Origin: an uncultured Collinsella sp.
GTDB lineage: Bacteria; Actinomycetota; Coriobacteriia; Coriobacteriales; Coriobacteriaceae
Direction: 5' to 3'
Length of the DNA: 31,153 bases
Assembly (NCBI GenBank): GCA_900543615.1
Contig: UQSC01000010.1
Span: 1 to 31,153 of the forward strand
The notes under the pieces were generated by a model. It searched no databases, was not told where the DNA came from, and saw only the letters and a program-made list of their open reading frames with translations. The position numbers were made by a program, and so were the translations under genes. Below are positions 8,052-19,803 of the stretch, in pieces (position 1 is the stretch's first letter; each line of letters opens with the position of its first letter).

Positions 8052-8123
8052 GGTGGCGGCTGAGCCTTTCCCTCGGGAACTGGGCTTCGCGAAGTTTCCC
8101 GAGGGAAAGGCTCAGCCGCCACC
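8052..8123. repeat. Perfect 28-bp inverted repeat with palindromic centre
   Basis: Arms 8052-8079 and 8096-8123 are exact reverse complements over 28 bases, starting GGTGGCGGCTGAGCC. The 16-base centre holds a second palindrome, CTTCGCGAAG (8085-8094). No T-run follows on either side, so it is unlikely to be a simple terminator. It lies about 30 bases upstream of the TATACT box of purE. A REP or MITE-like element, or a cruciform-forming site, is more likely. Confidence 0.85.
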
Positions 8124-8172
8124 CTGCGACCTACCGGGGATTGCCATGACGTACGTTGGCTGAAATATTAAC

Positions 8173-8208
8173 GTGGGCTCTGTCGTTCATTCGAACGACA
8201 GAGCCCAC
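8173..8208. terminator. Perfect 16-bp hairpin, possible carB terminator
   Basis: Arms GTGGGCTCTGTCGTTC (8173-8188) and its exact complement (8193-8208) are separated by ATTC. TCATTTTCT follows on the plus side, and the minus-strand tail is TTAATATTTC. It is about 175 bases beyond the carB stop and could end carB transcription, though the T-run is poor. Confidence 0.5.
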
Positions 8209-8250
8209 ACTCATTTTCTATTCAGCCCTAGTCATCGCGCAAGGCCCCTT

Positions 8251-8382
8251 CCGCAGCACACGGTGCAACCAAATCACCGCAGGCCGGGGCGGAGGGGCCG
8301 ATTTTCCCACTGAGCGACTCTGCTTGCAGCCGGAGCGAAAGGGGGAAACTCGACCCCTCCCGCCCCGGCCGACCAGGTCACA

Positions 8383-8400
<18 letters not shown>
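8251..8400. repeat. Nested long inverted repeats at the 3' end of carB
   Basis: The outer arms CCGCAGCACACGGTG (8251-8265) and the exact complement (8386-8400) pair over 15 bases; the right arm is the last codons of carB. The inner arms 8282-8308 and 8342-8370 start GGCCGGGGCGG and pair with about three mismatches. Transcribed from carB this would fold into one long bulged stem, so it could protect or end the mRNA, or be an inserted palindromic element. Confidence 0.7.
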
Positions 8401-11697
<3,297 letters not shown>

Positions 11698-11698
11698 G

Positions 11699-13138
11699 TT
11701 AGTTCTCCTCGGTCTCGGTCGCGGCAGTCTCGGCGAAATTCCAGCCGGCAAGGCGGTCCTTCGCGGTGTCGATGTCCAGGTAGTTCTCCTCGCCGTCCAT
11801 GAGTCGCGTAAAGGCGGTAAAGAGATAGTGGGCATCGGTGGGGCCGGGCGAGGCCTCGGGGTGGTACTGGACCGAGAAGCACGGGGCGTCGAGCAGCTGG
11901 ATGCCCTCGGCGGTGCCGTCGTTGAGGTTCACGTGCGTCAGGCGAATGCGGCCGAAGCGCTCGTTCATCACGACCGGCGCGATGCCGCGACGCACCCAGG
12001 CGCGCAGGTCGCCGTCGGCCGCATGCTCGGTCTCACCGCCGGAAAGCTCCGGGATCAGTTTGCCCAGACTGGGGAACAGCAGGCCAAAGCCGTGGTTTTG
12101 CGCGGTGATCTCCACGCGACGGCTCACCAGGTTCATAACCGGCTGGTTACCGCCACGGTGACCGAATTTAAGCTTTTCCATTTGGGCGCCGCACGCCAAG
12201 CTGATCATCTGGTGACCAAGGCAAATGCCAAAGACCGGCACCTTGCCGATCAGCTGCTGCACCTGCTCGTAGGTCTCCACCACGGCATCGGGGTCGCCGG
12301 GGCCGTTGGATAAAAAGACGCCATCGGGAGTCATATCGAGCACCTCACTCGCGGGCGTATCCCACGGCACGACGGTAAGGTCGCAGCCGGCGCGGACGAG
12401 GCCCTCCAGAATACCGCGCTTGACGCCACAGTCGTAGGCGACCACTTTGTGGCGGGAAGGAGCGGCGGGGGCAAGCGCAAAGTCATGCGTAGCGGGCAGG
12501 TCGGCAGCTGCAAACTCGTGAGGCGCGGGGCAACTCACGGTCTTGACCAGATTCTCGCCCACTAGCGTCGGCGCCGCGGCCAGACGCTCGGCAAGCTCGT
12601 CGACGCCAAAGATCTCCGTCGAGATAATACCCATCTTGGAGCCGTTGTCGCGCAGGTGGCGCACAAGAGCGCGGGTGTCGACGCCCTCGATAGCGACGAT
12701 GCCGTGGGCACGCAGGTACTCCGGCACGCTGACGGCCGAGCGCCAGTTGGAAGGCGTGGCGCACATGTCGCGGACGATCATGCCGCGCATGGCGGGAGCG
12801 CTCGCGGGGCGAGCGGTATCGCCGGGGAAGGCCGACTGGACGTCGGTCTCGTCGATGCCGTAGTTACCGATCTGCGGATAGGTCATGGTTACGATTTGGC
12901 CGGCATAGCTCGGGTCGGTCATGACCTCAAAATAGCCCTCAAGCGAGGTGTTGAAGCAGACCTCGCCGGTCGCGGTACCCTCGGCACCGCATGCACGGCC
13001 ATAAAAAATGGTCCCATCCTCAAGGTACAGGATGCAGGGACCGCAGGTGCCCTTGCTGGTTTTGGCCAGCATGCGCTGGCAAAGCTCGCTGGGCGCGAAG
13101 GTGCGGGCAGCAGTGCCCGCAGTATGGTTGTTCGCCAT
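11699..13138 (-). CDS. carA: Carbamoyl phosphate synthase small subunit CarA
   Basis: The glutaminase subunit frees ammonia for CarB. The class I glutamine amidotransferase site is intact: Cys306 in FGICLGHQ, and His426 and Glu428 in VQYHPEASPGP. The N-terminal CarA domain has LEDGTIFYG and the FNTSLEGYFEVMTDPSYAGQ stretch. At 479 residues it is about 100 longer than usual. There are roughly 30 extra residues at the N-terminus, about 35 inserted between AQNHGFG and THVNLNDGT (residues 353-400), and about 30 at an acidic C-terminus. The ATG at 13138 has GGAAGGAG upstream. A PyrR-binding-loop-like hairpin adjoins that site, suggesting uridine-nucleotide control. It is cotranscribed with carB. 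Confidence 0.95.
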   Translation of the reverse strand: MANNHTAGTAARTFAPSELCQRMLAKTSKGTCGPCILYLEDGTIFYGRACGAEGTATGEVCFNTSLEGYFEVMTDPSYAGQIVTMTYPQIGNYGIDETDVQSAFPGDTARPASAPAMRGMIVRDMCATPSNWRSAVSVPEYLRAHGIVAIEGVDTRALVRHLRDNGSKMGIISTEIFGVDELAERLAAAPTLVGENLVKTVSCPAPHEFAAADLPATHDFALAPAAPSRHKVVAYDCGVKRGILEGLVRAGCDLTVVPWDTPASEVLDMTPDGVFLSNGPGDPDAVVETYEQVQQLIGKVPVFGICLGHQMISLACGAQMEKLKFGHRGGNQPVMNLVSRRVEITAQNHGFGLLFPSLGKLIPELSGGETEHAADGDLRAWVRRGIAPVVMNERFGRIRLTHVNLNDGTAEGIQLLDAPCFSVQYHPEASPGPTDAHYLFTAFTRLMDGEENYLDIDTAKDRLAGWNFAETAATETEEN

Positions 13139-13149
13139 AATTCTCCTTC

Positions 13150-13167
13150 CCGGTCTCTCCGGACCGG
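13150..13167 (-). promoter_or_regulatory. Candidate PyrR-binding loop at the carA ribosome binding site
   Basis: The minus-strand RNA reads CCGGUCCGGAGAGACCGG. It forms a 6-bp stem closing the hexaloop CGGAGA. The published PyrR-loop consensus is ARUCCNGNGAGGYU. Every loop position fits, and the positions that differ are paired changes that keep the stem (A-U to G-C, U-G to U-A). It ends one base before AAGGAG of carA. PyrR in mycobacteria represses by covering the ribosome binding site, and this spacing fits that mode. No pyrR gene is in the window. Confidence 0.6.
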
Positions 13168-13188
13168 CTTAAAGGTTGGTAGTTAGGC

Positions 13189-13210
13189 CTTGCGGTATTT
13201 TAACCGCAAG
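13189..13210 (-). promoter_or_regulatory. Second hairpin in the carA leader
   Basis: CTTGCGGT and ACCGCAAG (arms 13203-13210 and 13189-13196) form a perfect 8-bp stem with a six-base A/T loop, 22 bases upstream of the PyrR-like loop. No run of T follows, so it is not a terminator. It may stack with or compete against the downstream hairpin. The promoter itself was not identified with confidence in the AT-rich stretch 13210-13290. Confidence 0.35.
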
Positions 13211-13295
13211 TATGCGCCATGGCGTTAATTTCATCGAAATGTTTACGAAATGATAATTATGACTTTCTATGCATAATGATTTTTCTGGGACGGGG

Positions 13296-13339
13296 ATTAA
13301 AAATCATCCCGCGCGGGCATTTGGCTCACGCGGGATGAT
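13296..13339 (-). terminator. Intrinsic terminator after the membrane protein gene
   Basis: Arms ATCATCCCGCG (13303-13313) and its exact complement (13329-13339) form an 11-bp stem. On the minus strand the hairpin is followed by TTTTTAAT. It lies seven bases after the stop of the 13346-14305 gene and separates it from carA. Confidence 0.75.
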
Positions 13340-13345
13340 GGCGTC

Positions 13346-14305
13346 TTATTTATCCTGCTCCAGCAGATCGGACGGTGTGCGATCGGGCTTGCCGCCGCGG
13401 AAAATCTCGCGGCCATGCAGACGATGCTCCAGGTCACGTTCGGCCTTTTCCTCGTCAATCTTGGTCTGGCTCACCGACGGGTCCTCAATCAGTGACGACA
13501 CCGAGTTCACCTGCTTTTGGATGCGCTCGGCAATCGTGTCGTCCATGCTCACGATACGCATCTTCCAGTCGATGCTCGTGGCATTTGACGAGCTCTTGGT
13601 CCACACGAACGTCAAAATGGCGCTCTGATGGCCCCGTGCGGGAAACATGCCAAAGAAAGAGTCGTGCTGGATATTGCTGTCCTCATCGATATAGGCATGC
13701 ACGTTGTACACCACGCGGTCGATCTTATCGTTGAGCAGCGCGTTGGTCGCAAGCGCCGCGGCCTGAATCTGCCCGTTGGACAGCAGCTCAAGCTCATTGG
13801 CAGACGATGTGTCCAACACCGTTACCTCAACCGTGCCCGTACGTTCATCGGCTTCATCGACGGTAAAGTCGAGCGGGAACTGCGTAAAACCGTTGCCCCA
13901 CTCGAGTCCGCCCTTGAGTGCTGTAGAAACGGTATCGACCGAAACGCTCTCGGACAGGTTGGCTGTGTTCAGGCGGCGCATCACGCCGTAGCCGATCTGC
14001 ATGCCCACGATCAACACCAGAATGCCGATAACTACGGCCATGGCGGTCTTCGTAATGGTATGGCTCACCTGCGAGCCCGAAGGGTCGTCCTCGGACAGCG
14101 GGTCGATCTGCTTTGTCTGGCTTGCGCGATCTTCGCTGCGAAGCTGCGCCAGCGCCGCCTTGTCGCCGCGCTTGGCCGCTGCCTCTTTTTCGCGCATGCG
14201 CTCGGTGCGCTTTTTGGCAAGCGTCGGATCCAAAACGCCGGATGCGTCGATCTCGGAGAATAACTCCGTCACTTCTTCCGGAGTCAAAGGGTTCTTCTCA
14301 GCCAT
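13346..14305 (-). CDS. Conserved single-pass membrane protein, function unknown
   Basis: A 319-residue protein I cannot assign to a named family. Residues 1-85 are charged and mostly helical in character, rich in Lys, Arg, Glu and Asp, and probably cytoplasmic. One membrane segment spans about 86-108 (TAMAVVIGILVLIVGMQIGYG). The C-terminal part (110-319) would be outside; it looks like a mixed alpha/beta domain followed by an acidic and basic tail. The ATG at 14305 has AGGAAG upstream. It starts 19 bases after the ABC exporter gene, so they are probably cotranscribed, and it ends at a terminator. It may assist the exporter, but that is only positional inference. Confidence 0.75.
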   Translation of the reverse strand: MAEKNPLTPEEVTELFSEIDASGVLDPTLAKKRTERMREKEAAAKRGDKAALAQLRSEDRASQTKQIDPLSEDDPSGSQVSHTITKTAMAVVIGILVLIVGMQIGYGVMRRLNTANLSESVSVDTVSTALKGGLEWGNGFTQFPLDFTVDEADERTGTVEVTVLDTSSANELELLSNGQIQAAALATNALLNDKIDRVVYNVHAYIDEDSNIQHDSFFGMFPARGHQSAILTFVWTKSSSNATSIDWKMRIVSMDDTIAERIQKQVNSVSSLIEDPSVSQTKIDEEKAERDLEHRLHGREIFRGGKPDRTPSDLLEQDK

Positions 14306-14324
14306 ATACTTCCTGTCATATCAA

Positions 14325-16094
14325 TCAGTCGAGCTCGTGCGCACGCGCACCTTCGAACTGCATTCGATAGTAACGGGCATAGGTGCCGCCACGGGCGAGA
14401 AGCTGCTCATGCGTACCACGTTCCACAACGCGACCATGCTCGACGGTCGCAATCTCGTCGGCATGTTTAATGGTCGAGAGACGGTGGGCGATGATGATCG
14501 TGGTGCGACCGCACGCCAGGCGCTCGAGCGACTCCTGCACCGCCTCCTCACTCTCGTTATCCAAGGCGCTCGTCGCCTCGTCCAGGATCAGGATCTTGGG
14601 GTTCTTGAGAAACACGCGCGCAATGGCTACGCGCTGCTTCTGGCCGCCCGAAAGACGGCTGCCGCGCTCGCCCACGACCGTGTCGTAGCCCTGCGGCAGC
14701 GACTCAATGAAGGCATCGATATTGGCGCGGCGAGCGGCCTCGGCGACCTCTTCTGCCGTGGCGCCTGGCTTGCCGTAGGCGATATTCTCGCCAATCGTAC
14801 CGTCAAACAGATAGACATCCTGCTGCACCAGGCCAATGGCGCGGCGCAGACTCTGTTGCGTCACGTCGCGCACGTCTTGGCCGTCGATGCTGACGGATCC
14901 AGCAGCCACGTCATAAAAGCGCGGCAGCAGCGAACACGTTGTGGACTTGCCACCGCCCGAGGGGCCAACCAGGGCAATGGTCTGTCCGGGCTTGATGGAC
15001 AGATTCATATGGTCGATCACGGGACGAGCCTCTTCGCTGCTGCCCAGCTCAACATCCTCGTAGCTGAAGCACACATCGCGATATTCAACCGCGCCAGCCG
15101 TCACCTGCAGGTCCGCGGCATCCGGCTTGTCCTGGATATCCGGGGCGGTCGAAAGTACCTCGTCCATACGCTTAAAGCCGGCGATGGCTTTCTGATACGT
15201 CTCAGCCGAGTTCACAAGCGTCTCGAGCGGGGTGCAGAACAGCGAAATGTAGAGCGCAAAGGTCGCCATATCGACCGCCTGCAGTTGGCCTTGCGCCACC
15301 AGCCAACCACCCAGCAGCACCACAATCACGTACAGTACGCCTGAGAGCAGGCCATACGTCGCAGTGTAGACGCCCATGGCGTGATACATATTCTCCTTGG
15401 ACGAAAGATAGCGGTCGTTGGAGGCGCGGAACTTGGAGCGCTCAGCCTCCTCGTTCGCAAAACTCTTGACCACGCGCATGCCTGCCAGCGAATCCTGCAG
15501 CTGAGCATTAATACCGCTGATCTTTTTGCGGTTGTCGCTGAAGACCTCGCGCATGCGCATGTTCTGCCAAAACATGATGACTGCAAACACCACCGTCACC
15601 ACGGCCATGGCAAGCGCCAGCACCGGGGCAATAGCAAAGAGGATCACAAACGAGCCGACGATCTCGATGCCGCAGATGATAATCCACTCGGGCACATGGT
15701 GTGCCGCCTCGCAGATATCGAACAGGTCGTTGACCACGCGGCTCATCATGTCACCCGAACTGTTGCGATCGAAGTACGCAAAGCTAAAGCGCTCGTACTG
15801 ATCGAACAGGTCCTCGCGCATCTTGGACTCCATGCGCGCGCCCATCACGTGGCCCCAGTAACTCACAAAGTAGCGACAGGCGCAACGGATGGCATACATC
15901 AGTACCAGGCCAACCGCGATCATACCGAGCGCCTGCATAATCGCAGCCTGACCCTGGGTAAAGAGCCCACCGGTCAGATTGCGCAGAATAATGGGAAACG
16001 CCAGGTCAATGGCGGCAAGCACCAGGGCACAAACAGTATCGGCAACAAAAAGCCCCATCTGGGGCTTGTAATAAGACAAAAACCTTTTCAGCAT
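14325..16094 (-). CDS. ABC exporter, fused membrane and ATPase domains
   Basis: A 589-residue half-transporter of the MsbA/multidrug type that should dimerise. The N-terminal domain has about six membrane segments (residues 12-290). The ATPase domain has Walker A GPSGGGKST (377-385), signature LSGGQ (482-486), Walker B ILILDEA (501-507) and the switch His537 in IIAHRLST. All catalytic residues are intact. The ATG at 16094 gives MLKRFLSYYKPQ, typical of the family, with AAGGTGAT just upstream. An in-frame ATG at 16193 with a better-spaced GGAGGG would add 33 basic residues; that start sits inside a long inverted repeat. The substrate cannot be named. No paired half-transporter is next to it. 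Confidence 0.9.
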   Translation of the reverse strand: MLKRFLSYYKPQMGLFVADTVCALVLAAIDLAFPIILRNLTGGLFTQGQAAIMQALGMIAVGLVLMYAIRCACRYFVSYWGHVMGARMESKMREDLFDQYERFSFAYFDRNSSGDMMSRVVNDLFDICEAAHHVPEWIIICGIEIVGSFVILFAIAPVLALAMAVVTVVFAVIMFWQNMRMREVFSDNRKKISGINAQLQDSLAGMRVVKSFANEEAERSKFRASNDRYLSSKENMYHAMGVYTATYGLLSGVLYVIVVLLGGWLVAQGQLQAVDMATFALYISLFCTPLETLVNSAETYQKAIAGFKRMDEVLSTAPDIQDKPDAADLQVTAGAVEYRDVCFSYEDVELGSSEEARPVIDHMNLSIKPGQTIALVGPSGGGKSTTCSLLPRFYDVAAGSVSIDGQDVRDVTQQSLRRAIGLVQQDVYLFDGTIGENIAYGKPGATAEEVAEAARRANIDAFIESLPQGYDTVVGERGSRLSGGQKQRVAIARVFLKNPKILILDEATSALDNESEEAVQESLERLACGRTTIIIAHRLSTIKHADEIATVEHGRVVERGTHEQLLARGGTYARYYRMQFEGARAHELD

Positions 16095-16141
16095 AATCAC
16101 CTTACGCGGTTTTACCAAACCGCGTTTCGTCTCGACGCTGC

Positions 16142-16239
16142 AAGTGCTCCATTTGGACAATCTGGCCTTCAATCGTCGGTCGCGTATATCCATACGCTTC
16201 CCTCCTCTTTTAGGCCACCTTGTCTCAAATGGAGCACTT
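16142..16239. repeat. Inverted repeat around the upstream start of the ABC exporter gene
   Basis: AAGTGCTCCATTTG (16142-16155) and its exact complement (16226-16239) are 70 bases apart, with further imperfect pairing inward (GACA with TGTC). The GGAGGG ribosome binding site and the ATG at 16193 lie in the space between the arms. It may be an operator pair or an RNA fold that hides this start. Confidence 0.55.
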
Positions 16240-16278
16240 TCGCTGACTTACACAAACCTACGGGATCATTCCCGCTCG

Positions 16279-16974
16279 TTAAAGATCGGCTCCGCCCAAG
16301 CGGTGCGCGATGCTATCGCAGGCCAAGGCGCCTACGACGGTCTTGGCATCTTCGATCTTGCCGTCGAGCACGGCGTCGATCAGCTCGTGCAGCGGCACCA
16401 GATCAACGTTGACAAACTCGTCATCATCGGGGTTGGGCGCATCAAACTCGAGCTTGGTGGCCAGGTAGATGTGAATGATCTCGTCACAGAAGCCGCAGGA
16501 CGTGACAATCGACGTCAAAAAGCGAATGCGACCAGCCCTAAAGCCCGTCTCCTCGTGCAGCTCACGCTTGGCGCAATCGAGCGGGTCCTCGCCCGGGTCG
16601 AGCTTGCCGGCGGGAATCTCGACCGTCACGCGGTCGATGGCGGTGCGGTACTGACGCACCAGTACGATCTTGCCGCTCTCGGTCAGTGCCACAACGGCCG
16701 CCGCACCCGGATGGCGAACGATATCGCGGGCGCTACGGTGACCGTTGGGCAGCTCAACCTCAAGACGGTGGACGTCGAGGATCTTGCCCTTCCAGGCGCA
16801 CTCCTCCGAAAGAATCTTCTCGTGCAGCTCGGCATCGTGCGGGTCGTCGTCGCCCAGCACCAGCGCCGGCTCGTCAGCGACCTCGCCACCAGGCTCGCCC
16901 TCGGCGTGCCCATACATGCGGCTATCTTCCTCGACGATCTGCGCGTCCACGAGCTCTTCGTTCTTCTCGTCCAT
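16279..16974 (-). CDS. NUDIX hydrolase, ADP-ribose pyrophosphatase type
   Basis: A 231-residue hydrolase of nucleoside diphosphates linked to X; ADP-ribose is the likely substrate from the family pattern. The NUDIX box is complete at about residues 123-145 (G-x5-E-x7-REL-x-EE-x-GF). The preceding segment VRQYRTAIDRVTVEIPAGKLD is typical of ADP-ribose pyrophosphatases. The first 60 residues form an acidic extension rich in Glu and Asp that the family does not need. Two ATGs lie nine bases apart. GAGAGGA directly abuts the first and is nine bases from the second, so I start at 16974. It follows purD by about 20 bases and is probably cotranscribed with it. Confidence 0.9.
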   Translation of the reverse strand: MDEKNEELVDAQIVEEDSRMYGHAEGEPGGEVADEPALVLGDDDPHDAELHEKILSEECAWKGKILDVHRLEVELPNGHRSARDIVRHPGAAAVVALTESGKIVLVRQYRTAIDRVTVEIPAGKLDPGEDPLDCAKRELHEETGFRAGRIRFLTSIVTSCGFCDEIIHIYLATKLEFDAPNPDDDEFVNVDLVPLHELIDAVLDGKIEDAKTVVGALACDSIAHRLGGADL

Positions 16975-16995
16975 CCGTCTCATTCCTCTCGGATT

Positions 16996-18300
16996 TTAGG
17001 CATCCCAGGCGTCGCGACCGCGCAGCGCACGCAGGCCAATGTCATGACGCAGGGTCTTGCCCTCAAAATCAATCTTCTCGCAGGCCTCGTAGGCAAGGTT
17101 GCGAGCGTTCTCAAACGTATCGCCCAGCGCGGTCACGGCAAGCACACGGCCGCCGTTGGTCACGAGTTGACCGTCCACCACGGCGGTGCCGGCATGGTAC
17201 ACGGTCACGTTCTCCATAGCCTCGGCGTCGGCGATGCCGGTGATGACTTTGCCCTTCTCGTAGCTGCCGGGGTAGCCCGCGCTCGTCAGGACAACGGCCA
17301 CGGCCCACTCGTCACGCCAGTCGAGCTCAATCTGATCAAGCTCGCAGTTGGCGCAGGCGAGCATGACCTCGACCAGGTCGTTCTTGAGGCGCGGCAGTAT
17401 GACCTGCGTCTCGGGGTCGCCAAAACGGGCGTTGAACTCCAGAACCTTGGGGCCGGCGGGGGTGAGCATAAAGCCGCCGTACAGGCAGCCGCGGTAGTCG
17501 ATACCCTCGACAGCGAGCTCGGCCACGGTCTGCTCCATGACCTTCACCATGGTGGCGTGCTCCTCGTCGGTCACGATGGGCACCGGGCTGTAGACGCCCA
17601 TGCCACCGGTGTTGGGGCCCTTGTCGCCCTCGAGTGCACGCTTGTGATCCTGCGAGGTGGCCATAGGACGCACGGTCTTGCCGTCGGTAAAGGCCAGCAG
17701 CGAGCACTCGGGGCCAACCAGCATTTCCTCAATGACAACGGTGTTGCCGGCATCACCAAAGGTGCCGCCAAAGCACTCGCGCACGGCCTCTTCGGCCTGC
17801 TCGAGCTCAGTCGCCACGATAACGCCCTTGCCTGCGGCCAGGCCATCAGCCTTCACGACCAGCGGGGCACCCTGCTCGCGCACATAGGCAAGCGCCGAAG
17901 CCTCGTCAGTAAACGAGCCGTAGGCGGCCGTCGGAATGCCGGCGCGCTCCATGAGCTGCTTGGAGAATAGCTTGGAGCCCTCCATCTGAGCGCCCTCGGC
18001 ACCCGGGCCAAAGCAGGGAATACCCGCCGCGCGCACGGCATCGGCTACGCCCGCCACGAGCGGAGCCTCGGGGCCAATCACCACGAGTCCGCATCCGTGG
18101 CTCTGGGCAAACGCCGCCACGGCCGCAGGATCGCAATCGTCGAGAACCACGTTCTCGCCGCAGCTCGCGGTGCCGCCGTTACCCGGCGCAATGTAGAGCT
18201 TGCCGGCGCGCGGTGATGCTGCGAGCTTTGCTGCCAGAGCATGCTCACGGCCGCCGCTGCCCAACAACAGGATGTCGATGGTTTGAGTGTCCGCCTTCAA
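16996..18300 (-). CDS. purD: Phosphoribosylamine-glycine ligase PurD (GAR synthetase)
   Basis: GAR synthetase joins phosphoribosylamine to glycine with ATP, the second step of purine synthesis. The 434-residue protein has the usual layout. It begins ILLLGSGGREHALAAKL, with an N-terminal binding domain, then an ATP-grasp domain with VVKADGLAAGKGV and the FNARFGDPETQ metal-binding stretch. The frame is open further upstream, but that part has no homology. The family start and GGAGG spaced five bases away point to a TTG start codon at 18300, preceded by GAGGAGGCACCC. The C-terminus is normal. It precedes the NUDIX gene and follows purA across a hairpin. Confidence 0.95.
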   Translation of the reverse strand: MKADTQTIDILLLGSGGREHALAAKLAASPRAGKLYIAPGNGGTASCGENVVLDDCDPAAVAAFAQSHGCGLVVIGPEAPLVAGVADAVRAAGIPCFGPGAEGAQMEGSKLFSKQLMERAGIPTAAYGSFTDEASALAYVREQGAPLVVKADGLAAGKGVIVATELEQAEEAVRECFGGTFGDAGNTVVIEEMLVGPECSLLAFTDGKTVRPMATSQDHKRALEGDKGPNTGGMGVYSPVPIVTDEEHATMVKVMEQTVAELAVEGIDYRGCLYGGFMLTPAGPKVLEFNARFGDPETQVILPRLKNDLVEVMLACANCELDQIELDWRDEWAVAVVLTSAGYPGSYEKGKVITGIADAEAMENVTVYHAGTAVVDGQLVTNGGRVLAVTALGDTFENARNLAYEACEKIDFEGKTLRHDIGLRALRGRDAWDA

Positions 18301-18357
18301 GGGTGCCTCCTCTATGGATGAACGGCCCGCCAACCATGCGGACCCATTACAAAGCAA

Positions 18358-18399
18358 ATATACCCCTCGGCCGCCCGCTTGGGCTGCAAAGGGGTATAT
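18358..18399 (-). terminator. Hairpin between purA and purD
   Basis: ATATACCCCT (18358-18367) and AGGGGTATAT (18390-18399) form a perfect 10-bp stem. A smaller GCCC/GGGC stem lies inside the loop. On the minus strand the sequence after it is TTGCTTTG, a weak T-run. It may be a terminator for purA or a partial one that lowers purD and NUDIX expression. Confidence 0.6.
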
Positions 18400-18421
18400 C
18401 GCAATAACCGAATAGTGCCGA

Positions 18422-19708
<1,287 letters not shown>

Positions 19709-19774
19709 GTTTACTCCTTACATTCATGGACTGTCTACGCGCCACGCTGGCACGCAGAAGCACAAAACATTCCC

Positions 19775-19803
19775 AGTATACCCGTGCAACGGGCGCCTGT
19801 CCT
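19775..19803 (-). promoter_or_regulatory. Candidate purA promoter
   Basis: On the minus strand AGGACA and TATACT are separated by exactly 17 bases, about 60 bases before the purA ATG. The spacer contains the palindrome CCCGT-TGC-ACGGG, which could bind a regulator. The -35 box overlaps the stop codon of dnaB. Confidence 0.5.

Larger units (their letters stand above)
7963..8382. other. 420-base gap between carB and purE filled by three inverted repeats
   Basis: I see no gene here. Reading left to right, it holds the purE 5' region with a TATACT box, a 72-bp palindrome (8052-8123), a 36-bp perfect hairpin (8173-8208), and nested imperfect inverted repeats (8251-8400) that run into the carB stop codon. 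Each is listed separately. Short open frames across it have no start signal or homology I recognise. Confidence 0.7.

Noticed and set aside
7963..8382. Purine riboswitch before purE
   Set aside because: I looked for the conserved purine-aptamer core and its three-helix layout and did not see them; the stems here are simple palindromes.
16144..17970. 608-codon plus-strand frame opposite the NUDIX gene and purD
   Set aside because: Shadow of two well-supported minus-strand genes; composition is Leu/Gly/His-rich without any motif.
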